This document shows, in pieces, positions 53,019 through 61,084 of a stretch of DNA of 64,000 nt (its first letter is position 1; the number at the start of each line of letters is the position of its first letter). The stretch spans positions 1,798,001-1,862,000 of the forward strand of contig BPGE01000001.1 of NCBI GenBank assembly GCA_026002875.1, written 5' to 3'. The notes under the pieces are model-generated. The model saw only the letters and a list, made by a program, of their open reading frames with translations. It had not been told where the DNA came from and did no database searches. The stretch comes from Bryobacteraceae bacterium. GTDB lineage: Bacteria; Acidobacteriota; Terriglobia; Bryobacterales; Bryobacteraceae. A program made the position numbers and the translations under genes.

Positions 53019-54002
53019 TTATTGCAGCGTCACCAGCCGGAAGTGAAATTGGTCTCCTGAAGCGCCACTCACAAGGATCTGGTTGCCGGCGCTGCCATAG
53101 ATGCTGCCCGTAACAGCAAGCGCTTCGGGTTGTTCCACCGGCGCCCACGCCTGGCTCGCGCGGTCAAAACGATGGATCCGGCCGAACGAAGCATAGATCT
53201 CTCCGTCATCGGTCACCGCCAGCCCGCCCATCCTCCCGGGTTCGCCGTCTTTCCGGAGAGGCCGCGCCGGCTTGTACATCCCGATCACGTCTCCACTGGT
53301 GCTGACCTCGGCCAGGACTCCGCTCTTCACCGCATACACGGCAATTCGATCCCGTGACACTGCCATGCATGACATCCCGAGTTTGGCATCCAGCGATCCT
53401 ACTGGCAAGTCTTCGGCAAAGTCTTTCCGCGCCAGGAGTTGTTGCAGGAGTCTTCCCGTTTCAGACCACCGGTACAGCACCGGGTCGGCGCTGCTCGAAT
53501 CATCGACTGTCCTCACGTTGTAGCCCCAGCCCCAGATTGTGTTGTCAGGTGCGACGGCGAGGTGTCTCGAATAAAAGGGCGTGATTTTTGCCCTGTGTAT
53601 CAACTGCCCGTCCACGGAATAAATGAGCAGCCAGGAGGACCGGGTGCCGTTCAGGTTCTTCGTCGTCGCGGAAACGGCAAACCGGCGCCGGTCAGGAAAA
53701 ACCGCCAGATCAACGCCATAGACCTCTCTCGCCTCGGGCACCTCGATGGTAATCTGCGAAACAAGACGGTCCGCAACCGGATCCAGCACCGAGAAATGTG
53801 GCGAACCGGAACCCGGCCAATGGAGGAAAACCAGCCAGCCGTAATGATACCGCGGGACTGCGACTTGTCCACCGGGCAGCGTCGTCAGCCGCAATTCCAT
53901 CTTCTCCGCTTTCTGCTCGGCTCGGGCGGGAAAGATGCCCATGGCGATGAATATCAATGAGACCGCCAACGCCATGGAGCGCATAACGATTCGATACAAC
54001 AT
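53019..54002 (-). CDS. Exported repeat protein, probable beta-propeller (cassette copy A)
   Basis: 327 residues. A signal ending in FPARAEQ is followed by a mature protein built of about six repeats in which short strands alternate with loops, for example YGVDLAVFPDRRRFAVSATT, HLAVAPDNTIWGWGYNV, CMAVSRDRIAVYAV and GGLAVTDDGEIYASFGRIHR. This pattern suggests a six-bladed propeller, but I do not recognise the family. It is about 75-80 percent identical by eye to the protein at 54826-55803. The ATG at 54002 is chosen because a signal peptide starts there and GGGGAGA precedes it. It follows the peptide gene by 31 bases. Confidence 0.8.
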   Translation of the reverse strand: MLYRIVMRSMALAVSLIFIAMGIFPARAEQKAEKMELRLTTLPGGQVAVPRYHYGWLVFLHWPGSGSPHFSVLDPVADRLVSQITIEVPEAREVYGVDLAVFPDRRRFAVSATTKNLNGTRSSWLLIYSVDGQLIHRAKITPFYSRHLAVAPDNTIWGWGYNVRTVDDSSSADPVLYRWSETGRLLQQLLARKDFAEDLPVGSLDAKLGMSCMAVSRDRIAVYAVKSGVLAEVSTSGDVIGMYKPARPLRKDGEPGRMGGLAVTDDGEIYASFGRIHRFDRASQAWAPVEQPEALAVTGSIYGSAGNQILVSGASGDQFHFRLVTLQ

Positions 54003-54033
54003 AGGATCACTCTCCCCTCTTTCCTGGCCTGTA

Positions 54034-54375
54034 TTACCACCAGTCATCGCAGTAACAATCCCAGTTGGCGCACGAGGATTGGGTCCAACCGCAACCGACA
54101 TTGGCGCAATGTTCGCCCAGGTAGGTCATTCCTGCAAGACAACCGGAGCGGCAATGCCCGCTGCCTCCATAACAGCCGGACATGGTGCAGTCCATGTTAT
54201 ATGGGCCCTTGCACTTCACAGTGTCACGCAATTCCACATAACACGATTGACAGGGTGGATAAGGTGGTTCTGCCCTTCCGGGACGCGCCAGTCCAACGAG
54301 CAAACCAGCCATGGAAATCACCGGCACCACAAATGCCAGGAGCCGGATCGGCCGCTGAATTTCGATGACGTTCAT
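54034..54375 (-). CDS. Cys-rich secreted peptide (cassette copy A)
   Basis: 113 residues, not recognised. An Arg-started signal peptide with hydrophobic core (about residues 12-30) ends at RPGRA, and the mature part has 12 cysteines at residues 42, 45, 55, 63, 68, 75, 79, 90, 95, 102, 107 and 109. Its tail reads CANVGCGWTQ...CYCDDW. The paralogue at 55834-56175 has the same length and shares 11 of the 12 cysteines. CAGGAGG precedes the ATG by 10 bases, and a promoter with a G-tract is 24 bases upstream of the start. Confidence 0.83.
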   Translation of the reverse strand: MNVIEIQRPIRLLAFVVPVISMAGLLVGLARPGRAEPPYPPCQSCYVELRDTVKCKGPYNMDCTMSGCYGGSGHCRSGCLAGMTYLGEHCANVGCGWTQSSCANWDCYCDDWW

Positions 54376-54398
54376 TTCGTCCGCACCCTCCTGAAGTC

Positions 54399-54427
54399 TG
54401 TATACCCCCCCCCTGAAATTTTGTCAA
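54399..54427 (-). promoter_or_regulatory. Promoter with a 9-G tract in the spacer (copy A)
   Basis: On the minus strand TTGACA (54427-54422), a 17-bp spacer ending in nine consecutive G, then TATACA (54404-54399). Change in the tract length would alter spacing. The same arrangement is repeated at copy B. Confidence 0.75.
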
Positions 54428-54545
54428 TCCCTTTCGCCTCGCTTTCTCAGAACAAATAGACGTTTGACGCGCGCCATTCGTGCAAGACAATTCCATCCGA
54501 AAGGCAGGAGTGGCAGAGACAGGCCGAGCCGCCAGCAGCGCGCCG
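54421..54545. repeat. Direct repeat, upstream end of cassette A
   Basis: From ttgtcaatcc to the gccgagccgcc stretch, this region matches 56221-56350, including gcgccattcgtgcaagaca and attccatccgaaaggcagga. It marks the outer edge of the duplicated block. No gene is evident here. A short frame starting MELSCTNGA is shared but is not supported as coding. Confidence 0.75.
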
Positions 54546-54614
54546 TGCCTGTCAATTCAAATTACAATCCCGTTCCGGTTGGCCAGTAGACGCTGGGCGC
54601 AATTCTGAACCGGC

Positions 54615-54776
54615 GCGAAATACGTGCCTGGCAATTCTCCCCTCAGATCAGGCGTCTGCCGCATGCTGGCTGCCACCGCCGCCAACTTCGCCAGGGAGGC
54701 GTTCATGGAGCAACTGGCCGCTGCTGTCAATGCGGACCCGCTCGACTTCCGCTTGTCACCGACAGCCCGGAGGTGA
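54615..54776 (+). pseudogene. Remnant of a molybdopterin-binding subunit gene
   Basis: Translation of 54615-54776 gives KYVPGNSPLRSGV, AATAANFAREAFMEQLAAA and VNADPLDFRL, then a divergent tail and a stop. The intact parent at 51029-52975 has KYVPADSPLRPGS, AATANNFAREAFMEELAAA and NADPLDFRL at about residues 428-472. Only about 50 codons survive and the sequence before and after does not match, so this is a decayed copy from the block duplication. Confidence 0.85.
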
Positions 54777-54825
54777 AGCTTGCGGCCTTGGCAGCCAATG
54801 GGCGCCTCGCGGGAAATACGCGGCT

Positions 54826-55803
54826 CTACTTCAGCGTCACCAGCCGGAAGTGAAACCTATCCCCTGACGCGCCGCTCAGCAGAATCTGGTTGCCGGCGCT
54901 GCCGTAGATACGGCTCCTGACCGCCAGCGCCTCTGGCTGTTCCACCGGCGTCCAGGCCCGGCTCGCGCGGTCAAAACGATGGATCGTGCCGAACGAAGCG
55001 TAGATCTCTCCTCCGTCGGTGACTGCCATCCCGCCAATGCTCTCGGGTTCCCCGTTGTTCCGAAGCGGGCGCGCCGGCTTGTACATCCCGATCACTTCCC
55101 CGCTGTTGCTCAGTTCGGCGAGCACCCCGCTGCCCGGGGCATACAGAACCACGCGGCTCCGGGACACTGCCATGCAGGACAGACCGAGCTTCACGTCCGG
55201 CTCGCCCGGCGTATCGTCTTCAGCAAAATCCTTCCGCTTCAGGAGTTGTTGCAGGAGTTTTCCTGTCTCGGACCAGCGGTAAAGCACAGGATCGGCGCTG
55301 TTTCTGTCTTCGACCGTTCGCACATTGTACCCCCAGCCCCAGATGGTATTGTCAGGTGCGACGGCGATGTGCCGCGAGTAAATCGGCGTAATCTTTTCCC
55401 TGTGCGTCATCTGCCCTTCCGCGGTATAAATAAGCAGCCAGGAGGATCGGGTGTCGTTCAGGTTCTTCGTCGTTGCCGTGACGGCGAACCGGCGCCGGTC
55501 AGGGAAAACCGCCAGGTCGACACCGTATACCTCTTTCGCCTCTGGCACCTCGATGGTAATTTGCGAAACGAGACGGTCCGCCACCGGATCCAGCACTGAG
55601 AAATGCGGCGAACCGGAACCCGGCCAATGCAGGAAAGGCAGCCAGCCGTAATGATATCGCGGGACTCTGACCTGCCCTCCCGGCAGCGTCTTCATCCGAA
55701 ACTCTGCCCTCTCCGCCTTCTGCTCGGCCTGGCAGGGGACGAGCCCCATACGCACCAGAGAAACTGCCGAAACCATCGAGCGCATGACAATTCCATACAG
55801 CAT
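54826..55803 (-). CDS. Exported repeat protein, probable beta-propeller (cassette copy B)
   Basis: 325 residues. It follows the copy A protein closely through the whole chain (for example YHYGWLPFLHWPGSGSPHFS, HIAVAPDNTIWGWGYNV, GGMAVTDGGEIYASFGTIHR), with a shorter signal peptide ending in LVPCQAEQK. AGGAGG is 8 bases before the ATG at 55803. It follows the Cys-rich peptide gene by 30 bases, the same gap as in copy A, which shows that the two genes move together. Confidence 0.8.
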   Translation of the reverse strand: MLYGIVMRSMVSAVSLVRMGLVPCQAEQKAERAEFRMKTLPGGQVRVPRYHYGWLPFLHWPGSGSPHFSVLDPVADRLVSQITIEVPEAKEVYGVDLAVFPDRRRFAVTATTKNLNDTRSSWLLIYTAEGQMTHREKITPIYSRHIAVAPDNTIWGWGYNVRTVEDRNSADPVLYRWSETGKLLQQLLKRKDFAEDDTPGEPDVKLGLSCMAVSRSRVVLYAPGSGVLAELSNSGEVIGMYKPARPLRNNGEPESIGGMAVTDGGEIYASFGTIHRFDRASRAWTPVEQPEALAVRSRIYGSAGNQILLSGASGDRFHFRLVTLK

Positions 55804-55833
55804 CACATCACCCTCCTGTGCTGTAATCCATTC

Positions 55834-56175
55834 TCACTCCCAATCGTCGCAATAACAGTCGAAGTTAAAACAAAATGTCTGGGTCCAACCGCATCCCACA
55901 TTGGCGCAATCTTCGCCAAGGTACATCATTCCGGGCCGGCACCCGATACGGCACTGACCATTACCCCCGAAACAGCCTTTCATTGTGCAATCTTCACCCT
56001 TCAAGTTCTGGCATGGAAAAACCGGCTGCACGTCTACATAGCGAGACCAACATACTGGATTCGGTGGTTCTGCCCTCCCGGGATGTGCCAGCCCAATGAG
56101 CAAGACCGCTACCGAGATCATGGAAGCCACACTAGCCAGCAGCCGGATAGGCCAGTGGATTCTGGATATTCTCAT
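55834..56175 (-). CDS. Cys-rich secreted peptide (cassette copy B)
   Basis: 113 residues. It aligns without gaps to copy A: signal peptide through AHPGRA, then 11 cysteines at 42, 55, 63, 68, 75, 79, 90, 95, 102, 107 and 109 (residue 45 is Arg instead of Cys). The most conserved stretches are YLGEDCANVGCGWTQ and DCYCDDW. An odd cysteine number in this copy could leave one free thiol or allow dimers. AGGAGG precedes the ATG. Confidence 0.83.
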   Translation of the reverse strand: MRISRIHWPIRLLASVASMISVAVLLIGLAHPGRAEPPNPVCWSRYVDVQPVFPCQNLKGEDCTMKGCFGGNGQCRIGCRPGMMYLGEDCANVGCGWTQTFCFNFDCYCDDWE

Positions 56176-56199
56176 TTCGTCCGCGCCCTCCTGGGGTCA

Positions 56200-56227
56200 C
56201 TTATACCCCCCCCGGAACTTTTGTCAA
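56200..56227 (-). promoter_or_regulatory. Promoter with an 8-G tract in the spacer (copy B)
   Basis: On the minus strand TTGACA (56227-56222), a 16-bp spacer with eight consecutive G, then TATAAG (56205-56200). It differs from copy A by one G, which moves the spacer from 17 to 16 bp. Confidence 0.75.
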
Positions 56228-56350
56228 TCCTTTTCGGCTCGCTTTTCATTTACAGGGATGGACGATTGAGGTGCGCCATTCGTGCAAGACAATTCCATCC
56301 AGAAGGCAGGAGTGGCCGAGACCGGCCGAGGCGCCCGCGGTGCGCCGCCC
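56221..56350. repeat. Direct repeat, upstream end of cassette B
   Basis: Matches 54421-54545 and marks the duplicated block end. The following stretch to 56498 shows no gene that I can support. Confidence 0.75.
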
Positions 56351-56498
56351 GGAACTCTGGGCTGTAGCGCGGCGGGCAAATTCTCGAATGCGAATGCTTT
56401 GCAGCAGACCAGAAATAGAGTCCGTCGGGCAATGAGAAGGCGAATCGCCAGAAGCCAGGCAGACAAAATAGCGAAATATCAGTTACTTGTACGGCATC

Positions 56499-56873
56499 CT
56501 ACGGCAGCGGTACGGCGCGCTGCAGCAGGTGCAGAATGTTGCCTTCGGGGTCGGCAAAGAAGACGACCTTATTGCCTTTGCTCTCGCTGGGCTCGCCCAG
56601 GAAATGCACGCCCTTCTGCCGGAGCCGCGCATACTGCGCTTCGAAGTCGTCCACTGTCAAAGCCAGATGCCGCAGCCCGGGGGATTTCATCGTGTTCGGT
56701 CCGCGGTCGCCTTCCGCCGGGATGAACTCGATCATCGACCCGTTGGGCGCTTTCACGAACACCGCCGTCGAGCCGCGGTAGTTGATCGTGAAACCCAGCG
56801 TGTCCACGTACCACTGCGCCAGCGCCGCCGGATCGGGTGTCGCAATCGCGGTGTGTTCGATCCCCTGGATCAT
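56499..56873 (-). CDS. VOC (glyoxalase/bleomycin resistance) family protein
   Basis: 124-residue single VOC domain of paired beta-alpha-beta-beta-beta units: IEHTAIATPDPAALAQWYVD and LRHLALTVDDFEAQYARLRQ start the two halves, with the metal-ligand Glu in SMIEFIPAEG and the end GNILHLLQ. It is metal-dependent in the family. The substrate is not predictable. It lies 11 bases after the Gfo/Idh stop and probably shares its transcript. Confidence 0.85.
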   Translation of the reverse strand: MIQGIEHTAIATPDPAALAQWYVDTLGFTINYRGSTAVFVKAPNGSMIEFIPAEGDRGPNTMKSPGLRHLALTVDDFEAQYARLRQKGVHFLGEPSESKGNKVVFFADPEGNILHLLQRAVPLP

Positions 56874-56884
56874 GATGCGCCTCC

Positions 56885-58174
56885 TCAGCTCACCACGTAC
56901 GGCGCGCGGTAGTCGCGCGAGATCAGTTTGTTCGCCTCGGCGTCGGCGCCAAAGTTCCGAGCCCGGTCATCCCAGTGCAGCAGCCTGCCCACGCGATAGC
57001 TCACGTTGGCCATGTGGACCAGGATCACGCTCGTCGCGCCGATCTCGATGTCTGCGGTCAGGTCTTTGTGATTGCGCGTGCGGCAGGCGTGAAGGAAGTT
57101 TTCCATGTGCAGCACCGTCGTGTTCTTGCCGCGCTCCGCTTTGACGTCCGCCACCAGCTCGTTCTTCTCGCCCTTGTAAACCTGGTAGCCGCGCTCGTCG
57201 AGCCACATCCAGCCTTCGCTGCCGAAGTACAGGTTGCCGACAGGATAGGTGCCCACGGGCTGCCCGCCCTCTGGTCCTGTCAGCAGCCCGCGCACTTCAA
57301 ATGTGATCTGCTTCGCGCCGTAAGAGAAGCTTGCGTGCTGTGTGTTGGGCGTTTCCTGGTCGTCGTCGTAGACGAATTTGCCGCCTGTGGAGACAGCCGT
57401 TTCCGGCAGTCCGATGTCGCCCAGCGCCCAGCGGCACAGGTCCATTTCATGGATGCCCTGGTTGCCGATATCGCCGTTGCCCGTGTCCCAGAACCAGTGC
57501 CAGTTGTAGGCGAAGCGGTTCTTTGTGTACGGACGCATCGGCGCCGGACCGAGGAACAGATCCCAGTCGAGCCCCGGCGGCACGGGTTCGGGCGGAGTCT
57601 TGCCGATCGAGCGCCGCCGCTTGAAGCACAGCCCTTTGGCCATGTACAGCGGTCCGATGATGCCGTTCTGCAGCTCCTGAATGGCGCGGATCTTGTGCGG
57701 GGTCGAGCGGCTCTGCGAGCCGATCTGCACCATGCGCTTCGTCTGGCGCGCCACTTCGATCATCTTGTAGGCTTCATAAATGTTGTGGCTGGCGGGCTTC
57801 TCGCAATAGACGTCCTTGCCCGCGCGGCACGCCCAGATGGTCGCCAGCGCGTGCCAGTGGTTGGGCGTGGCGATGGACACCGCATCCACTTCCTTGCTGT
57901 CGAACATCTTGCGCATGTCGGAGAACTCTTCCGCCTTCGGCGCGCCAGCCTTGGCCAGAATCGACTGCGCCCGCTCCCGCGCCGCCTGGTTGACGTCGCA
58001 CAGACCCGTCACCTGCGCCGCAGGAATCTGGAGGAACGACTGCACATGATCGCGCCCCCGCCCGCCAATGCCAATGACGCCGATCCGGATCCTGTCGTTG
58101 GCGCCCACGACGCGTGTCGCCGCCAGCGCCATGGTCGCACCCTGAAAGAAATGCCGCCGTGTCCACATGCTCAT
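56885..58174 (-). CDS. Gfo/Idh/MocA-family oxidoreductase with Tat signal (second)
   Basis: 429 residues. The Tat-type signal TRRHFFQGATMALAAT precedes the Rossmann loop IRIGVIGIGGRGRDHV and the KP motif DVYCEKPASHNIYEAYKM. The C-terminal domain has WHWFWDTGNGDIGNQGIHEM and the closing HMANVSYRVGR. GGAGAGGG precedes the ATG at 58174. It is a sugar-type oxidoreductase in the same exported subgroup as the protein at 21147, but only distantly alike. Confidence 0.85.
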   Translation of the reverse strand: MSMWTRRHFFQGATMALAATRVVGANDRIRIGVIGIGGRGRDHVQSFLQIPAAQVTGLCDVNQAARERAQSILAKAGAPKAEEFSDMRKMFDSKEVDAVSIATPNHWHALATIWACRAGKDVYCEKPASHNIYEAYKMIEVARQTKRMVQIGSQSRSTPHKIRAIQELQNGIIGPLYMAKGLCFKRRRSIGKTPPEPVPPGLDWDLFLGPAPMRPYTKNRFAYNWHWFWDTGNGDIGNQGIHEMDLCRWALGDIGLPETAVSTGGKFVYDDDQETPNTQHASFSYGAKQITFEVRGLLTGPEGGQPVGTYPVGNLYFGSEGWMWLDERGYQVYKGEKNELVADVKAERGKNTTVLHMENFLHACRTRNHKDLTADIEIGATSVILVHMANVSYRVGRLLHWDDRARNFGADAEANKLISRDYRAPYVVS

Positions 58175-58366
58175 CGCTGCCCTCTCCTCATGCCTGTGGG
58201 TACGGTACGAAAATATCACGCGCAGCGGGCGGCTTGCTCGGGCGCTCCTGTTCACAAATTTCTTGCACGTCCGTTGCAACCAGTCCCCGGAGTTGCGCTT
58301 CAATAGAGGAGACGCGAGCCTCGGCGCCTCTGGGTGAGACTTGAATACGAAGGAGTCGCAGAAACC

Positions 58367-59593
58367 ATGATTCGTGCATCGGGGATACTTCTGAGCCTGG
58401 TGATTGCGGTCGCAGCCTGGGCCAATAGCGGCGGCGCGCCGCCTCAACTGAGCGGCGCCCCTGGCGAAGGCAATTGCTCCGCCTGCCATGGCGGAACTCC
58501 GAACTCCGGGCCAGGCAGTCTTCAGATCCGTTTTGACGGGGCCACCACCTGGACGCCCGGCCAGGCGGTGAAGGTCAAAATCACGCTCTCTGATCCGAAT
58601 GCCTCGCGCTGGGGGTTTCAGTTGACGGCCCGCGCGGCCTCGAATCCGAACCAGATGGCAGGCAGTTTCCGCATCATCGAGGACACGACACGTCTGGCGG
58701 CTGGCGCACCGCCCGGGCTGCAATACGTCACGCACACTCTGACCGGGACGCGTCCCGGAACCACGGGTTCCGTCTCCTGGGAAGTCGAGTGGACGCCGCC
58801 TTCCAGCGCGGGATTCGGAGACGTCATCTTCTATGCTTCCGGCAACGCCGCCAATGGCAACGGACAAGCTGATCTCGGCGACCGGATTTACACGTCCACG
58901 TTTACTGGTTCTCCCGGCACGCCGACCTCAGGCATCATCAGGGTGCTACCGCAGCTTGCGTACGGCTCGTCGCCGGAGCTGGGCAACTGGTCTACTTCCG
59001 TCTACCTGCACAACACCACCTCGTCACCCGCTCAGGCGGTCGCCCGCTTCTTTGGCGCCAACGGGACTCCGCTGACCGTGCCGGGAATCAACGCGTCGGT
59101 CGCTGTCGTGAATCTTGCCGCCCGAGGCACCAGCGCGATCGAAATTCCCAACGTCGGGCCCCTGACGCAGGGTTCGATCTTCCTCGAGTTGCCGGACGGG
59201 ATCATCGGTTACGGGATCTTCCGCCAGGCGCTGCAGGGCATCAACCCGCAGGAAGGAGTCGTGCCATTCTCCTCGAGCACGGCCACCGGAGCCACCATGC
59301 TGTTTGACGAAACCGACTTCGTGACGGCGATCGCAGTCCTGAATCCAGGCTCCGGCGGCATTGCCGTAACCGTGCGCGCCCGCGACTCCGCAGGTTTCGA
59401 GATCGGCTCGTTCGTGCTGAACCTCGGCCCAAAGCATCGCGAGGCCCTGGTTGTCAGGGATCGCCCTGAGATGACCCAGATGCGAGGCAAACGCGGCGTG
59501 CTGGAGATCAGCTCCATTGGCGGTCCGGTCAGCGTGCTTGGCCTGCGCTTCAATCAGCTTGCCTTCACCTCCATTCTTCCCGTCGAGAGGTGA
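58367..59593 (+). CDS. Secreted Reeler-like protein with a CxxCH motif
   Basis: 408 residues. After a signal (GILLSLVIAVAAWAN) comes GAPPQLSGAPGEGNCSACHG, a choice-of-anchor/Reeler-type region whose CSACH is a c-type-heme-like CxxCH. ITLSDPNASRWGFQLTARA follows and matches this domain type. The remainder (residues about 200-408) is a beta-rich domain (LGNWSTSVYLHNTT, GPKHREALVV) as in exported Acidobacteriota proteins. AAGGAG lies 11 bases before the ATG at 58367. Role unknown. Confidence 0.8.
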   Translation: MIRASGILLSLVIAVAAWANSGGAPPQLSGAPGEGNCSACHGGTPNSGPGSLQIRFDGATTWTPGQAVKVKITLSDPNASRWGFQLTARAASNPNQMAGSFRIIEDTTRLAAGAPPGLQYVTHTLTGTRPGTTGSVSWEVEWTPPSSAGFGDVIFYASGNAANGNGQADLGDRIYTSTFTGSPGTPTSGIIRVLPQLAYGSSPELGNWSTSVYLHNTTSSPAQAVARFFGANGTPLTVPGINASVAVVNLAARGTSAIEIPNVGPLTQGSIFLELPDGIIGYGIFRQALQGINPQEGVVPFSSSTATGATMLFDETDFVTAIAVLNPGSGGIAVTVRARDSAGFEIGSFVLNLGPKHREALVVRDRPEMTQMRGKRGVLEISSIGGPVSVLGLRFNQLAFTSILPVER

Positions 59594-59700
59594 AGCGGAT
59601 AAGGGGACAGGAACACAACCTCGCTTTTTCATGACCGCTTCATCGGCTGGTGGAGCCATTACGTTCGGTGTGGGCCGCCCGGCTGCTGGGGTTTCGCCGC

Positions 59701-61020
59701 TTACTTGAAAATCACCGTGGATTCCGCCCCGAATTTCCGGTAATTCCGCCAGACAATTTCGTTCTTCGAACACTGGACCGTGCCCCGCACGCAGCCTCGG
59801 GTCTCCGCGCGCACAGGCATCAGCAGGCTTGCGCCGCCAATCGCCACAGGGCCCAACTCCACCGTGCATTCCGCCTTGTCCTGCGGAAATGAAGCCGGGA
59901 TGGACACCGCCCGCTGCTCGATCTTCAGGACCCGGTGCGTCTCCTCGTCGATCCAGATCTGCCCCTTCTGTGCGGGCCGCAGCCGCTCGCCTTCCGGCGA
60001 CACCAGCACCCAGTGCGAATTCTCCGAGCGGATCGAAAATTCATAGACAGCTGCCGTTCGCCCGCTCACCGTTTCGCGCCCCAGCCGCACAAACGACGCG
60101 CGCGTGGCAGGGCTCAGGATGTCGGCCGCCGTGGTCAGAAATTCGCCCGTCGACCATGCGCCTGTCGTCTCCGGGCCGCCCTGCACCGGGCGCCCGTTCA
60201 GACGCACGTTGCGGTATTGCTCCTTTCCTCCTGACCACATGAGTTCCGCCTCAACGACATCTACCCGGTTCCAGGAAGCCTCGTTGTTGAAGCTCACAAA
60301 GCGTGTCGTGATCTGCTCAGCCAGAAAGTCCGGCATCGCGGCTTCCATTCCGGCCACCACGCTTCGCGCCTTCGCGATGACTGGGTCCGCCTCCGGCTCT
60401 CCCTCGTCGGCCGGCGCTGCGGGCTTCGCCGCAGGCGGGCCCGGCGACGGCACGGGTGGCGCAGCGGTTGGCGGCGGCGTGGCTGCCGTCGCAGCTTCGG
60501 GGGCTGCGCCTTCCAGAGGCCGGGCGGCGGCGTCCCGTTCCGCGGCTGTTCCAGTGCGAAGAAACACCACCGCCCGCGCGGTCTCGGGATCGATCGCATC
60601 GCATTGCACCTCGAGCTGGTCGCCCGGCTTCAGCAGCGAGTCCCGCACCGCCTCGCCCTTCTTGTCCCTGAATTGGGTTTTCGCCAGCAGGCGGAAGCGC
60701 ATCAGCCCGTGCTCGTGCGTCTCGAGGATCAATTCCTTCTCTGAAATGCGCCGCAGCATTCCCTCGAACTTCTCGATTTCTCCCTTCTTCGCGCCTTCCT
60801 TCGGCCTGCGCGTGGGCCAGGGCACGCGCGGCATGGGAACCCGCGGCCCCGGATACGGATAGGTCTCTGGCGGATACTGTCCCGGAGGATATTGCCCGGG
60901 CGGATATGGTCTCGGCGGGTACTGTCCGGGTGGATACTGCCCCGGCGGCGTCTGCGCGGACAGAAGAAGCGCCGCCAGAGCAGCACCGGCTGCCAGCCAC
61001 GCGCCCATCGGACTTCTCAT
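59701..61020 (-). CDS. Secreted protein with PPGQYPP repeats
   Basis: 439 residues. A signal peptide (AAGAALAALLLSAQ) is followed by Pro/Tyr repeats (PPGQYPP-type) at residues about 24-50. A DUF-like beta domain follows (KFEGMLRRISEKELILETHE and LKPGDQLEVQCDAIDPETARAVVF in the linker region), then a Pro/Ala linker and a C-terminal domain (ADILSPATRASFVRLGRETV, IWIDEETHRVLKIEQRAV) that resembles lipoprotein-carrier-like beta sheets. I do not recognise the family. Confidence 0.75.
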   Translation of the reverse strand: MRSPMGAWLAAGAALAALLLSAQTPPGQYPPGQYPPRPYPPGQYPPGQYPPETYPYPGPRVPMPRVPWPTRRPKEGAKKGEIEKFEGMLRRISEKELILETHEHGLMRFRLLAKTQFRDKKGEAVRDSLLKPGDQLEVQCDAIDPETARAVVFLRTGTAAERDAAARPLEGAAPEAATAATPPPTAAPPVPSPGPPAAKPAAPADEGEPEADPVIAKARSVVAGMEAAMPDFLAEQITTRFVSFNNEASWNRVDVVEAELMWSGGKEQYRNVRLNGRPVQGGPETTGAWSTGEFLTTAADILSPATRASFVRLGRETVSGRTAAVYEFSIRSENSHWVLVSPEGERLRPAQKGQIWIDEETHRVLKIEQRAVSIPASFPQDKAECTVELGPVAIGGASLLMPVRAETRGCVRGTVQCSKNEIVWRNYRKFGAESTVIFK

Positions 61021-61084
61021 GCTTCCTTGAGCCTACGGGAGCCCGCGCCGGCCGTCAACCGCGCTTCCTATACTGGGAAGCGTT

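Noticed and set aside
54224-54496. A leader gene starting MELSCTNGA upstream of the cassette
   Set aside because: Only the first 9 or so residues are shared with the copy at about 56.2 kb. The frames then diverge, and they overlap the promoter and peptide gene.
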